This document shows positions 1 through 9,703 of a stretch of 64,000 bases of DNA, piece by piece. Location of the stretch: NCBI GenBank assembly GCA_040388375.1, contig JAZKBU010000002.1:1-64000 (forward strand). The letters are read 5' to 3'. The stretch's first letter is position 1. Each line of letters begins with the position of its first letter. Made by a program: the position numbers and the translations under genes. Origin of the DNA: Bacteroidota bacterium (GTDB lineage: Bacteria; Bacteroidota; Bacteroidia; UKL13-3). The notes under the pieces were generated by a model that was not told where the DNA came from, did not search any database, and was given only the letters and a program-made list of their open reading frames with translations.

Positions 1-55
1 AACCCAGGACCCCTACATTAAAAGTGTAATGCTCTACCAGCTGAGCTACGGAATC
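1..55 (-). tRNA. tRNA-Lys(TTT), 3' end outside the window
   Basis: Read on the minus strand the segment starts GATTCCG-TA-GCTC, forms the D arm, and has an anticodon loop CTTTTAA with anticodon TTT. The T-arm runs off the left edge of the window, so only about 55 nt of the gene are visible. Confidence 0.9.
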
Positions 56-202
56 GTTTTGTTTGCCTTAGAGAAACAAGTGTCGGTTTTACCTAACAAT
101 TATTCCTTTTTAGCGGGTGCAAATATAGGTTTATTCTTATTCGATGCAACATATTTCTAAAATATTTTTCTGTTATTTTTTCACACGTAGCCCGTTTTTT
201 TT

Positions 203-2110
203 CTATTCACTTAATTCTAGCCATTTTAACTCTTTTTCATCTATGGCATTATTGACTTCTATCAGTTCTTTGCCCCACTGTGCAATTGAGTCCGATTGAT
301 TGCTTGGCGCACTCAGCTTCGTTTCCAACTCGGTTTTTAACTGGTGCAAGTTTTTCAAATCGGTATCTAATTGTTCAAACTCTTTTTGTTCCTTAAAGCT
401 TAATTTGCGTTTGGCAGGTTCTGTTTTTTGTACAGGCACAGATACTGTTTCTTGTTTGCTATTGGCTCTATTAGCCTCTTGCTTAGCTTCATAAATAGCA
501 GCTTGTTTTTCTTCCTGCTCATTTAAATACTCTTGGTAGTTACCATTAAACGACCTTATTTCTCCATCGCCTTCAAACACAAACAAGCTGTCAACAATGG
601 TATCCATAAAATACCTGTCATGCGTTACCACCATTATACAGCCTCCGTACTCTTCCAAAAACTCTTCTAATACATTTAAGGTTTCTATATCTAAATCATT
701 GGTAGGCTCATCCAACACCAAAAAGTTAGGCTTACTCATTAATATAGTCAATAAATATAACCTGCGTTTTTCACCTCCGCTTAAAGCACTTACATAATTA
801 TGTTGTTTTTTAGGGTCGAATAAAAAGCGTGTTAACAATGTTTTAGCCGTTAACTTCTCGCCTTTGGTCATTTCTACATACTCGGCTATATCGGTTATTA
901 CTTCAATTACACGCTTGTCTTCTTTTAACTGCATGCCTGACTGGCTGTAATAACCAACCTTAACGGTATCGCCTAAACTAATTTTACCACCATCGGGTTT
1001 CTCTGTACCCAATAACATATTTAAAAAAGTAGTTTTCCCAACTCCATTTTTACCAATAATACCAATACGTTCGCCCGGTTTAAAAATATAAGTAAAGTTT
1101 TTGCAAATACACAATGAACCAAAGCTTTTTTCGAGCTGCTGTACTTCTAATATTTTAGAGCCCAAACGCTCCATTTTCATTTTTATTTCTACCTTACTAT
1201 CATCACGCTTAAACGAAGCTTTTTCCGCTATTTCGTGAAAAGCCTCTATCCTGCTTTTTGATTTAGTAGTTCTGGCTTTGGGTTGCTTACGCATCCACTC
1301 CAACTCCTTGCGCATGTGTTTTCTGGCTGCTGCAGCCTCCTTATCTTGGTACTCTTCTCTTTGCGCTTTCTTTTCTAAAAAGTAAGCATAGTTACCTCTG
1401 TGGGTATATAACTTACCTTCAGCTAATTCTATTATTTCATTACATACTTTATCCAAAAAGTACCTGTCATGGCTTACGAGTAATAAAGTAATGTCATTTA
1501 CCGTTAAATGCGTTTCCAGCCATTCTATCATTTGTATATCCAAATGATTGGTAGGTTCATCCAAAATAATAAAATCGGGTTGCTGAACCAATACACGGGC
1601 TATAGCCAAACGTTTTTTCTGACCACCGCTTAAACTATTAATGGTACTGTGTAAGTTATTGTGTAAATTAAGTTGTTGTAAAATGGTTTTAATTTTGGTT
1701 TCAATATCCCAGGCATTTAAATTATCCATGGCCTCCATGGCATATTGCAATTCGTTTTGCAATTGCACATTGGCATGGTCCTTATCCAAGCGTTCCAACA
1801 CATCATCGTAAGTAGCTACGCATTGCAATAATTCATTGTCCGATTTATAAATAGCCGTCCAAACATCGTCCGTATCATAAAACTGTGGCTCCTGCTCTAT
1901 ATAAGCCCAACGTATATTTTTATCAATAATTACTTGTCCTTCGTCAGCGCTATCGCGCCCACTTAATATATTGAGTAAACTGGTTTTACCTGAGCCATTT
2001 TTGGCAATTAATGCAACCCGTTGTCCTTTTGTTACTGTAAGTGTTAAGTTATTGAATAAATGTCTTTCCCCATAATGTTTAGCGAGGTTTTCGGCACGTA
2101 AATAATTCAT
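203..2110 (-). CDS. ABC-F family ATPase, Uup-like
   Basis: A cytoplasmic 635-residue protein with two ABC nucleotide-binding domains in tandem and no membrane segments, which is the ABC-F layout. The first Walker A reads GKNGSGKT (about residue 38) and the second GKNGVGKT (about 355). The signatures are LSGGQKKR and LSGGEKRR, each followed by a Walker B ending in LDEPTN. A charged linker lies between the domains, and the C-terminal 90 residues form a predicted coiled coil like the DNA-binding tail of Uup. ABC-F proteins act on ribosomes (translation factor or antibiotic protection) or, for Uup, on replication and repair intermediates. The C-terminal coiled coil favours the Uup branch. The exact substrate cannot be read from sequence. 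Confidence 0.9.
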   Translation of the reverse strand: MNYLRAENLAKHYGERHLFNNLTLTVTKGQRVALIAKNGSGKTSLLNILSGRDSADEGQVIIDKNIRWAYIEQEPQFYDTDDVWTAIYKSDNELLQCVATYDDVLERLDKDHANVQLQNELQYAMEAMDNLNAWDIETKIKTILQQLNLHNNLHSTINSLSGGQKKRLAIARVLVQQPDFIILDEPTNHLDIQMIEWLETHLTVNDITLLLVSHDRYFLDKVCNEIIELAEGKLYTHRGNYAYFLEKKAQREEYQDKEAAAARKHMRKELEWMRKQPKARTTKSKSRIEAFHEIAEKASFKRDDSKVEIKMKMERLGSKILEVQQLEKSFGSLCICKNFTYIFKPGERIGIIGKNGVGKTTFLNMLLGTEKPDGGKISLGDTVKVGYYSQSGMQLKEDKRVIEVITDIAEYVEMTKGEKLTAKTLLTRFLFDPKKQHNYVSALSGGEKRRLYLLTILMSKPNFLVLDEPTNDLDIETLNVLEEFLEEYGGCIMVVTHDRYFMDTIVDSLFVFEGDGEIRSFNGNYQEYLNEQEEKQAAIYEAKQEANRANSKQETVSVPVQKTEPAKRKLSFKEQKEFEQLDTDLKNLHQLKTELETKLSAPSNQSDSIAQWGKELIEVNNAIDEKELKWLELSE

Positions 2111-2329
2111 GGCGCAAGTTTAAGCTAATTTGCTAAGCTTAAATAACAATAAGTTTAACATTTAAATCAGTAACCTAAACCTGTAAAATTATGACTTAGT
2201 TAACAAGCAGTACTTTATAGCTAACAATCAAACAATTAAAACAATATAGCTATTTAACATTATTTATTATTTACCATATAACCAACCATTTGCCATAATA
2301 ATCGTTATAGCTACTAAGACAAACTGCTT

Positions 2330-4891
2330 ATGAAAAAAACCTCTTTACTAATTAAACTAATTATTGTTTTATTGCTTTCATCTGTTACGGTAGATGTATT
2401 TACCAATGCCACTAATCCACCTGCCGGTACTACCGGAGGTCCTTCGGAAGGAAGTTGTTCCACTTGCCACGGTAGCGGTAATATTACCTTAGGAGCCAAC
2501 TGGTCGGCCATTACTTTAACAGGTATTATTGGTCCGGGATACATTGCAGGGAGTACTTATATTATAACGGTGGCGGGCAATGCTGCGGCTACCACTAAAA
2601 ACGGGTTTGAAGTAACTGTTTTAAACAACTTAAACAATACAGCAGGTACCTTGGCCTCTGGAACGGGTAGTGGATTAATAACCAGTGGAGGAAGAACTTA
2701 TGTACGACAAACGTCAGCATCGCAAAGCTCATGGAGCTTTACATGGACAGCTCCAAACCCTGCAGTAGGTGCTGTTACTTTCTATTTAGCTTATAATGCC
2801 ACCAACAACAACAGCAGTGCCGATATTGGCGATAATGTTTATATAAAAGCATTTACGTTTACCGAAGCCAGCTCAAATTTACCAACGGCTGTTATCACCC
2901 CCTCTGCTACCACCATTTGTTTAGGCGATACTTTATTTTTAAGTGGCAGCGGACAAAATAATCCAACTACTTATAACTGGCAGTTTTTAGGTAATACACC
3001 TAATGCAGCCACCGGTAAAAATGTTTTTGTGGTTTATACCAGTACAGGTATTAAAACAGTACGCCTTACTACCTCCAACAACGATGGAAGCTCCTCGCCT
3101 ACCAACCAGAATATTACGGTGGTGGCAAAACCTACTTCAACTATAACTGCCAGTAATAATGCCATTGTTTGCGATAACGATTCCGTTACCTTAACAGGGC
3201 CAACGGGAAGTGGGTTAACTTATTTATGGACACCCGGCAATTTTACCACTCCAAGCATTAAAGCAGGTAACGCAGGTGTTTACACACTGAAAGTTACCAA
3301 TACAAGCAACAATTGTTTTAGCACCTCCACCAAAACAACTACCAAGCAAGCCAAACCACAAAGCACTTTAATTAATAATAAAGATTCTGTTTGCACTGGC
3401 GATACCATTTTATTTGATTTAACAGGCAGTGGATTTTCAGCCATTTACCATATAAACAACATAGCTCAGCCAAATACGGGTAATGGCTATCTATTAGGAG
3501 GCAATGCAGGTATATATAATGTACAACCCATTATATCGCAAAATGGATGCTCCACCACCATTCCAACAAAAACAGTAAAAATAATAGATCCTTTAACTGC
3601 TGTACAAAATGTTATTTGCACAGCCACACCCAATAAAATTGAGTTTGAATGGCCGGCTATAAATGGAGCAACAGGCTATCAGGTGAGCCTTAACAACGGG
3701 CAAAGCTGGATAAATGCCAATAATGGTTTATCGCATATTATAGATAGTTTAAACCCTAATACAAGTATTGGTTTAAAAATAAGAGGTATAAACGATGGGC
3801 CTTGCGCTGCGGGTATGGAAATAACCAAAACCTGCGTTAATTCACCTTGCCCAACTATTAACTTTAAAGTTTCTTTTGCACATCAGGCTTGTAGAAACAG
3901 CAATCAATTGAACGATTCGTCTATGGTAATAATAAACAATGTTGACATTGCTAATTATTTATTAAAGTGTGTAAGCGGTGCTGATAGTATTGATTACAGA
4001 AAACAAAACAGTTGGAAATTTGCCACCAAACCAGGAAGCAATAAAATAACATTGTATGTAAAAGACTCGGTAAACCCTACTTGCCCGGCCACTGTATTTG
4101 ACAGTACTTTAATGGTTCATGCTAATCCAAGTATACCGGTATTAAACAACAGTGTATTAACTGCCGATGTTTGCGAAACCAATACATTCAATATAAATGT
4201 AGGCAATACCAACGCCAATAAATTTGCTTATTACCAAGTGGGCAATAGCAGTCCATTGTTGTTTTCAAATACTAAATCATTCCCATACCAAGCCAAATCG
4301 CAAGCCGCGACCGAACACTTTTATGTATTGGCTTTCGATTCTGTAACTGGATGTGCTGTACAAACTGACACGTTACATGTAAACACGCTTTTATATCCAA
4401 AAGCTAACTTTACATTTACCATTAATAAAGGAGACGTTCAATTTACCAATCAATCAATAGCTATTCCACCCCCTACTTATTTGTGGCAATTTGATGATGC
4501 AAACCATTCAAGCAGCACCAGTTTGTCTCCATCATTTACTTATACCCAAAACAATACGTATAATGTTAAACTGATAGCCAATAATAACAACTGTATCGAT
4601 TCCATAACCAAACAAGTAACTATTGCTGGTTTAAGTATTCATAACATTACCAAAAACAACATAAGCATATATCCTAATCCGGTAACCGATAACTTGTATA
4701 TTGACTTAAAAGGTTTATTGATAGCTGATAAATTACAAATACATGATTTAGCGGGTAAACTGGTAAAAGAAATAGCCCCTGAACAAAAAGATTTACTGCT
4801 TATTCCAATGGATGATTTAGTAAAAGGTGTTTATATTATAAAATTCAATATAAACGAACAAGCTTACCAACTCAAGGTAATAAAAGGATAA
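2330..4891 (+). CDS. Secreted multidomain protein with choice-of-anchor V-like domain and T9SS sorting signal
   Basis: The protein has 853 residues. A signal peptide (about 1-25) is followed by a choice-of-anchor V/Reeler-like domain that opens with a CxxCH motif (C43, C46, H47), a possible covalent haem site. Ig/PKD-like repeats follow (about 185-700, including a PKD motif with YLWQFDD near 715). The C-terminal 75 residues start ISIYPNPVTDNLYI and end with a GVYIIKF strand, a type A type IX secretion sorting domain. It is therefore expected on the cell surface or outside the cell. It stands alone: a 219-bp AT-rich gap precedes it and a strong terminator follows. The biological role is unknown. 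Confidence 0.85.
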   Translation: MKKTSLLIKLIIVLLLSSVTVDVFTNATNPPAGTTGGPSEGSCSTCHGSGNITLGANWSAITLTGIIGPGYIAGSTYIITVAGNAAATTKNGFEVTVLNNLNNTAGTLASGTGSGLITSGGRTYVRQTSASQSSWSFTWTAPNPAVGAVTFYLAYNATNNNSSADIGDNVYIKAFTFTEASSNLPTAVITPSATTICLGDTLFLSGSGQNNPTTYNWQFLGNTPNAATGKNVFVVYTSTGIKTVRLTTSNNDGSSSPTNQNITVVAKPTSTITASNNAIVCDNDSVTLTGPTGSGLTYLWTPGNFTTPSIKAGNAGVYTLKVTNTSNNCFSTSTKTTTKQAKPQSTLINNKDSVCTGDTILFDLTGSGFSAIYHINNIAQPNTGNGYLLGGNAGIYNVQPIISQNGCSTTIPTKTVKIIDPLTAVQNVICTATPNKIEFEWPAINGATGYQVSLNNGQSWINANNGLSHIIDSLNPNTSIGLKIRGINDGPCAAGMEITKTCVNSPCPTINFKVSFAHQACRNSNQLNDSSMVIINNVDIANYLLKCVSGADSIDYRKQNSWKFATKPGSNKITLYVKDSVNPTCPATVFDSTLMVHANPSIPVLNNSVLTADVCETNTFNINVGNTNANKFAYYQVGNSSPLLFSNTKSFPYQAKSQAATEHFYVLAFDSVTGCAVQTDTLHVNTLLYPKANFTFTINKGDVQFTNQSIAIPPPTYLWQFDDANHSSSTSLSPSFTYTQNNTYNVKLIANNNNCIDSITKQVTIAGLSIHNITKNNISIYPNPVTDNLYIDLKGLLIADKLQIHDLAGKLVKEIAPEQKDLLLIPMDDLVKGVYIIKFNINEQAYQLKVIKG

Positions 4892-4921
4892 CGAAGTAAA
4901 CAGCTTATTGAATACTATAAT

Positions 4922-4955
4922 AAAAAGGCTTACAAATATTTTGTAAGCCTTTTTT
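4922..4955 (+). terminator. Rho-independent terminator
   Basis: A perfect 15-bp stem (AAAAAGGCTTACAAA, 4922-4936, with TTTGTAAGCCTTTTT, 4940-4954) has a 3-nt loop and ends in a T run. It lies 30 bp after the T9SS protein and before the SRPBCC gene. Confidence 0.85.
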
Positions 4956-5011
4956 ATACATGAATAATATGCTCTTTAAAACAACTTTTGTGCTGACTTG
5001 TCTATTCCATT

Positions 5012-5464
5012 ATGAAAGAATATGTTTTATACAAGACCACAGTAATAAACAAACCTTTAATAGAAGTTTTCGAGTTTTTTAGCAAAGCAGAAAACTTAAA
5101 TAAAATAACTCCTAACGAAGTACATTTTAAAATACTCACCCCTTTACCCATACCCATGGCAAAAGGTACACTCATTGATTATCAAATTAAAGTAAACGGT
5201 ATTCCGTTTGTATGGAGAACCGAAATAAGTGAATGGAATCCACCTTTTAAGTTTGCCGACCAACAATTAACAGGCCCTTATAGCAAATGGTACCACGAAC
5301 ACTTTTTTGAAGAGAAAGATGGACAAACCATTATGACTGATAAAGTTACTTACCTCTCCAAAGGGTGGATTATTGCCCCACTACTCCACCGGCTTTTTGT
5401 AAACAAAAAAGTAAAACAAATATTTGAACACCGCGAAATTCAATTACAACAAATTTTTAAGTAA
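5012..5464 (+). CDS. SRPBCC (polyketide cyclase/START-like) family protein
   Basis: A 150-residue cytoplasmic protein. The N-terminal pattern (YKTTVINKPLIEVFEFFSKAENLNKITPNEVHF) is typical of SRPBCC ligand-binding domains of the polyketide cyclase/dehydrase type. A conserved W-RTEISEWNPP region and a long C-terminal helix complete the helix-grip fold. Members bind hydrophobic ligands in a deep pocket. No catalytic function can be assigned. It has its own upstream spacer after a terminator and is followed 31 bp later by a small zinc-ribbon gene. Confidence 0.75.
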   Translation: MKEYVLYKTTVINKPLIEVFEFFSKAENLNKITPNEVHFKILTPLPIPMAKGTLIDYQIKVNGIPFVWRTEISEWNPPFKFADQQLTGPYSKWYHEHFFEEKDGQTIMTDKVTYLSKGWIIAPLLHRLFVNKKVKQIFEHREIQLQQIFK

Positions 5465-5495
5465 ATTAGTAACCAAATAACAGGTTATATTATTA

Positions 5496-5786
5496 ATGGT
5501 TAATGATAAAATAACTAATCAAAAAAAATGTGAACATTGTTCCAACTGGACAGATGGCGACAAAGCCTTTTGTAGCTATTGTGGCGAAATTTTAGACTTA
5601 AACTACCGGAAACAAATTGATGAATTAGCAAAAAACGAATCTGTTTTAATGAACTATTACAAAATAAAAAACTCCGATTCTAATTTCTTGCTTTGGCTTA
5701 TTGAAAAATTGATACAGGGAGGCCAGATTATTGTAATGGCTATTATTGCTTTGGTTACTTTTGTGCTTGTTTTACTACCAACCTAA
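5496..5786 (+). CDS. Small zinc-ribbon membrane protein
   Basis: The protein has 96 residues. The N-terminal zinc ribbon is CEHC...CSYC (residues 13-30), then comes a short helical region, and one transmembrane helix closes the C-terminus (about 74-94). The stop codon overlaps the start of the next gene (TAATG), so the two are translationally coupled. The function is unknown; the layout recalls DUF3667-like and zinc-ribbon membrane proteins of Bacteroidota. Confidence 0.7.
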   Translation: MVNDKITNQKKCEHCSNWTDGDKAFCSYCGEILDLNYRKQIDELAKNESVLMNYYKIKNSDSNFLLWLIEKLIQGGQIIVMAIIALVTFVLVLLPT

Positions 5787-6160
5787 TGACAGACTACATT
5801 AAACATACTTTAGCACTTTTAGTGCTTTTTATTGCTCATATGCTGCTTATTTATGGCAATATACACATTGCCATCATTGACAACTATTTAGACGATATTA
5901 TACTGCTGCCTATAGTATTGGGAACAGCTCTTTTTGTACAACGAAAATGGATAGCCAAGCATAATCAATTTGTTTTTAATAGAATCATTATTATAGCAAC
6001 CTGGTTATACTTTTGCATCATGTTTGAAGCTGTTATTCCTCCATTTAATAAAGGTTTTACTGCCGATTGGCTGGATTGTATAGCTTATGGTTTAGGTGCC
6101 TGCTATTTTTATGTTTTTATGAATAAAACCAGTCCTGTTAAACAACAAGCAACACTTTAA
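5786..6160 (+). CDS. Small integral membrane protein, unknown function
   Basis: The protein has 124 residues with four predicted hydrophobic helices (about 7-27, 36-50, 67-87 and 97-113). It overlaps the preceding zinc-ribbon gene by one base (TAATG) and abuts the convergent rsmG gene with no gap. I recognise no family motif. Pairing with the zinc-ribbon membrane protein suggests the two act together in the inner membrane. Confidence 0.65.
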   Translation: MTDYIKHTLALLVLFIAHMLLIYGNIHIAIIDNYLDDIILLPIVLGTALFVQRKWIAKHNQFVFNRIIIIATWLYFCIMFEAVIPPFNKGFTADWLDCIAYGLGACYFYVFMNKTSPVKQQATL

Positions 6161-6805
6161 TTAATCTTTAAAAAAGTATACCAATTTTTTAGTTTCAAAA
6201 AATTCCCCTTCAAAATAAGTACTTAAATCAGTGGTTTGCACATGTAGTTTGCTACTCAATAACTTCAATGCTTTTATCTCTTCTTTTAAATCTCCACCTT
6301 TTAATAGTAAATACCCATTCAGTTTAGCATTAAAACAATCTTCAGCTATATATTCTCTGGTCCATTTATACAATTGTTCCATAGGTGCTACAGCCCTGCT
6401 TACTATAAAATGAAATTCTTCTTTTAAATTTTCAACCCGTCCTACCACAAAATCAGTATTGGTTAAACCAATGGCAGTGGCTATTTCTTCGCCTACTTTT
6501 ATTTTTTTAGCAATAGAATCGCAAAGTGTAAAAGTAGCTTCGGGAAACAATATAGCCAATGGAATACCCGGAAAACCACCACCTGTACCTATATCCAACA
6601 CCCTAGTATCTTTTTCAAACTGAATAAATTTAGCTATAGCCAAACTATGTAAAATATGTTTTTCATATAATGACTCAATGTCCTTACGGGAAATCACATT
6701 TATTTTACTGTTCCAATCAAAATATAAAGCCTGTAAAGCCTCAAACTGTGTTTTTTGTTGATCTGATAAATTGGGGAAATGTTGTAGTATTAATTCGAAA
6801 CTCAC
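6161..6805 (-). CDS. rsmG: 16S rRNA (guanine527-N7)-methyltransferase RsmG
   Basis: The protein has 214 residues, the normal RsmG length. It carries the family N-terminal region with WNSKINVISRKD and the SAM-binding motif I VLDIGTGGGFPGIPLAI (about 69-85). The SRAVAP segment follows near residue 135. RsmG methylates G527 of 16S rRNA with S-adenosylmethionine, near the streptomycin site. It is convergent with the small membrane gene and is separated from the divergent ABC ATPase by 170 bp of AT-rich DNA that must hold both promoters. Confidence 0.92.
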   Translation of the reverse strand: MSFELILQHFPNLSDQQKTQFEALQALYFDWNSKINVISRKDIESLYEKHILHSLAIAKFIQFEKDTRVLDIGTGGGFPGIPLAILFPEATFTLCDSIAKKIKVGEEIATAIGLTNTDFVVGRVENLKEEFHFIVSRAVAPMEQLYKWTREYIAEDCFNAKLNGYLLLKGGDLKEEIKALKLLSSKLHVQTTDLSTYFEGEFFETKKLVYFFKD

Positions 6806-6975
6806 TTTTTAAACTTTAAATATGTTTTTACTGAATACTGCAAAGTAAAACTATTATTTAGCAATCACAATTTTATTGTAGCTGTATAACGCTTACCATT
6901 TATTTTTCCTCTTAAATAAATTACTTGCTTATTGTAAAGTTTAAAGTTTTTATTTGAAGCCATAAAATAGTTTCT

Positions 6976-7854
6976 ATGTTACTACAAATAGACAATCTGA
7001 ATAAGTCTTACGCCAAACATCAGGCACTTAAAAATGTGTCGATGCAAGTACCCAAACAAAGTATATTTGGTTTGCTTGGACCCAATGGAGCCGGTAAAAC
7101 AAGCTTAATTCGTATTTTAACCCAAATAACCCAAGCTGACAGTGGAACCATTTTGTTTGATGGAGAAGCATTAAAAGAAAAACATATTTATGAAATGGGG
7201 TATTTACCCGAAGAAAGAGGCCTTTATAAAAAAATGCAGATTGGGGAACAACTGCTATATTTTGCTGAACTAAAAGGCTTAAAAAGCAGTGAAGCCAAGC
7301 AACGTGTAAAATATTGGGTTGATAAATTTGAAATTAAAGACTGGCTTGGCAAAAAAGTAGAAGAGTTATCCAAAGGAATGCAGCAAAAAGTACAGTTTAT
7401 AGCTACTGTACTACATCAGCCTAAGTTAATTATTTTAGATGAACCTTTTAGTGGTTTTGATCCTCAAAATGCACAATTGCTAGTAGATGAAATATTAAGA
7501 TTAAGAGACGAAGGCAGCACTATTATTTTTTCAACTCACCGTATGGATACTGTTGAGAAACTATGCGATGATATTGTATTAATACACAAAAGTGAAGTTG
7601 TGCTGAGTGGAACCAAAAACGACATTCGCAAACAATTCAGCCATGACGAATATGCCATTCAATTCAACGGTCAATTACAAAATGGCCAATATTTTAATAT
7701 TATAGAACAAGACCAAAACGAAGCTTTAATAAAACTAACCGGAAGCAAAAAGGAAGCCATTAATGAACTTATTTCAACTATTGATTTAAATTCATTCAGC
7801 CCTAAAATAGCCAGTATGGAAGATATTTTTATTAAAATGGTTAAAAACGACTAG
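6976..7854 (+). CDS. ABC transporter ATP-binding protein (NatA-like, DUF4162 tail)
   Basis: The protein has 292 residues. Walker A is GPNGAGKTS (about 36-44), the signature-like segment is LSKGMQQKVQF (about 133) and Walker B is LIILDEPFSGFDP, with an H-loop at STHRMD. The C-terminal 75 residues match the DUF4162 extension of exporter ATPases such as NatA/YhaQ. Such ATPases normally pair with an ABC-2 permease, but the next gene is convergent and unrelated, so no permease is encoded beside it in this window. Substrate unknown. Confidence 0.85.
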   Translation: MLLQIDNLNKSYAKHQALKNVSMQVPKQSIFGLLGPNGAGKTSLIRILTQITQADSGTILFDGEALKEKHIYEMGYLPEERGLYKKMQIGEQLLYFAELKGLKSSEAKQRVKYWVDKFEIKDWLGKKVEELSKGMQQKVQFIATVLHQPKLIILDEPFSGFDPQNAQLLVDEILRLRDEGSTIIFSTHRMDTVEKLCDDIVLIHKSEVVLSGTKNDIRKQFSHDEYAIQFNGQLQNGQYFNIIEQDQNEALIKLTGSKKEAINELISTIDLNSFSPKIASMEDIFIKMVKND

Positions 7855-7855
7855 T

Positions 7856-9076
7856 CTAAGGCTTGTCTACTTTCTCACAATGGTAAAACAGTTTCTCATT
7901 TTGGGCATTTTGGGTAAAAAATAAATAATCATCCCCACCCTCTTTCAATTTAAATTGCTTATAAATTTCGGCTACTGTGGTTGGAAAATTACGTCTACTG
8001 ATATTTACTTTTGTTAACTGTTTTTGTTTTAAGTAATCTTTAAAAGTTGATTTGGCAAAAGGCATACTATTTACTACCCTGAAACTGCGCCCCATAAAGT
8101 CATTGGGAACATTATCTCCAACAAAAAAATGAGAGTTTTCTGCCAGCATTTTTAAACCGCAATAGTTTGCATACACATTGCTTAATCCTGCTTTTATGAT
8201 GGCTAAATTAGGCTCAAAAAAGTATTCGGTATGGTTACTCGAATTCACATTATTAGTAACAGAATCGTCTTTATAAATAAAGCTTTCAATTGTTTGCTTA
8301 TCTATTAAATTAACCGCAATGGTTGAAGTAACAACACTTTCTTGGAAAGAAATCAATACCAAAACTTCCTTTACTTCATTCTGAACCGCGATTACATAAA
8401 TAGTTTCAATATTGGAAAATTTTGTTTTGATATAACTCAAATCAACCAAAGGCGATAGCTTGAGTAATAATTTTGAACTGTATTGTTTAATAACAGGAAG
8501 CAACGCTATAATATTGGGCGTACAATCTTCTATAATAAATTTCTTGGCATTAGAGTCCGGCCGCCTGTCTGCATCAGCATAAATCAGGTCAAAATGAGTA
8601 GTATTGGCTGCCAAATAATCCTCGGCCGGCAAGCCTAAACGTTTAATATTATCTAAGCCAATTTTTTTAAAATTATGATTTACTATTTGATTTAATTCTT
8701 CATTAATATCAAGCGAAACAACATGGGCAAAAGTACTGGCAAATGCAATATCATCAACGCCTAAGCCTCCACATAAGTCCAATACATTAGTACCCTTTAC
8801 TATACCAGATTTGTAAAAAGCAGTCAATTCACTACTTGCCTGTTCATAACTTTTAGCCGGAAGCCAGCAATAATTCAATGCCAGTGTCGGAACTTTGTGG
8901 CACGCTTTTCGATAATTAACAATTGTTTCAAATAACAAATTATAATTAACTTCCGTTTGATGTTTAGTCTTAATTTTAAGAATCAATTTATCTAAATCAG
9001 CCTTTGTAAACTGATTTATGACTAAATTCTTAAAATCAAATTCTAGTTGTTCGGAAAAAAGGTTATACTTTTGCAA
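7856..9076 (-). CDS. Class I SAM-dependent methyltransferase with THUMP-like C-terminal domain
   Basis: The protein has 406 residues. The N-terminal helical part is followed by a Rossmann SAM domain: motif I VLDLCGGLGVDDIAFA (about 98-113), motif II VSLDIN and motif IV-like LIYADADRR. The C-terminal third (FFVGDNVPNDFMGRSFRV and later KVNISRRNFP) matches the THUMP-like domain found in this Bacteroidota family. A nucleic-acid substrate, probably RNA, is likely but not shown. The gene ends one base from the stop of the convergent ABC ATPase. Confidence 0.8.
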   Translation of the reverse strand: MQKYNLFSEQLEFDFKNLVINQFTKADLDKLILKIKTKHQTEVNYNLLFETIVNYRKACHKVPTLALNYCWLPAKSYEQASSELTAFYKSGIVKGTNVLDLCGGLGVDDIAFASTFAHVVSLDINEELNQIVNHNFKKIGLDNIKRLGLPAEDYLAANTTHFDLIYADADRRPDSNAKKFIIEDCTPNIIALLPVIKQYSSKLLLKLSPLVDLSYIKTKFSNIETIYVIAVQNEVKEVLVLISFQESVVTSTIAVNLIDKQTIESFIYKDDSVTNNVNSSNHTEYFFEPNLAIIKAGLSNVYANYCGLKMLAENSHFFVGDNVPNDFMGRSFRVVNSMPFAKSTFKDYLKQKQLTKVNISRRNFPTTVAEIYKQFKLKEGGDDYLFFTQNAQNEKLFYHCEKVDKP

Positions 9077-9125
9077 AAGGAAATTTCTAGTTAAAAATAG
9101 TTAAACGACAAATAATTAAACAATT

Positions 9126-9209
9126 ATGAAAAAGTTAGCACCAATAGTACTTTTTGCTTTAGTAATCATTTTGATGGTTTCGTGCAAAGGTTCTTGCCCA
9201 AAATTCTAG
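9126..9209 (+). CDS. 27-residue putative lipoprotein
   Basis: A tiny reading frame encodes a lipoprotein signal peptide and almost nothing else. It has a KK n-region, a hydrophobic stretch (PIVLFALVIILMV) and a lipobox-like end LMVSC at residue 20, then seven residues KGSCPKF and a stop. It lies alone between two minus-strand genes, 50 bp upstream of the divergent methyltransferase start. Very short lipoproteins of this form occur in Bacteroidota, but a chance frame cannot be ruled out. Confidence 0.5.
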   Translation: MKKLAPIVLFALVIILMVSCKGSCPKF

Positions 9210-9253
9210 GTTTAAACACTTTTGTTTATCCTACCAATAAATTGTTTATCTAA

Positions 9254-9661
9254 TTAAACAAATTGAAAGTTTATGTCTTGAACTAAGTCAGGATGTAAAC
9301 TTTTAGCTACTGGGCAGTTAAGTCCAATGATTATTATTTTTTCCTTGTCCTCATCCGTTAAATTTCCTTTAGGTATTTTTACATCAATACTAATTTTTGC
9401 AACTCTACGCGGATCGGAAGCCATGTGTTTTTTTACAGTCAATTTCGAATTAATTAAATCAAAGCCCATTAAACGAGTCTGAATTGCAATGGTAGTCATT
9501 ATACAGCTCCCTAACGACATGGCCATCAAATCAGTAGGAGAAAAGGCCTCACCTTTACCAAAATTATCAGTTGGCGCATCTGTTATAATTTTTGAGCCTG
9601 ATTGTAAATGAGTAGCTTCACATCTAAACTCACCTAAATAAATTACTTCTGCAGTATCCAT
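9254..9661 (-). CDS. OsmC family protein
   Basis: The protein has 135 residues. The OsmC/Ohr fold is shown by FSPTDLMAMSLGSCIMTTIA (reactive-type Cys about 53) and by the second conserved cysteine in IGLNCPVAKSLHPDL near 115. Members reduce organic hydroperoxides with a Cys pair and are cytoplasmic. The spacing of the two cysteines fits the general OsmC group (YhfA-like) rather than a certain Ohr. It is divergent from the next gene with almost no gap, so the promoters must overlap. Confidence 0.85.
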   Translation of the reverse strand: MDTAEVIYLGEFRCEATHLQSGSKIITDAPTDNFGKGEAFSPTDLMAMSLGSCIMTTIAIQTRLMGFDLINSKLTVKKHMASDPRRVAKISIDVKIPKGNLTDEDKEKIIIIGLNCPVAKSLHPDLVQDINFQFV

Positions 9662-9703
9662 TTTTTGTTATTTTTGACAGCAATATTAAAAAGTATAATC
9701 GCA

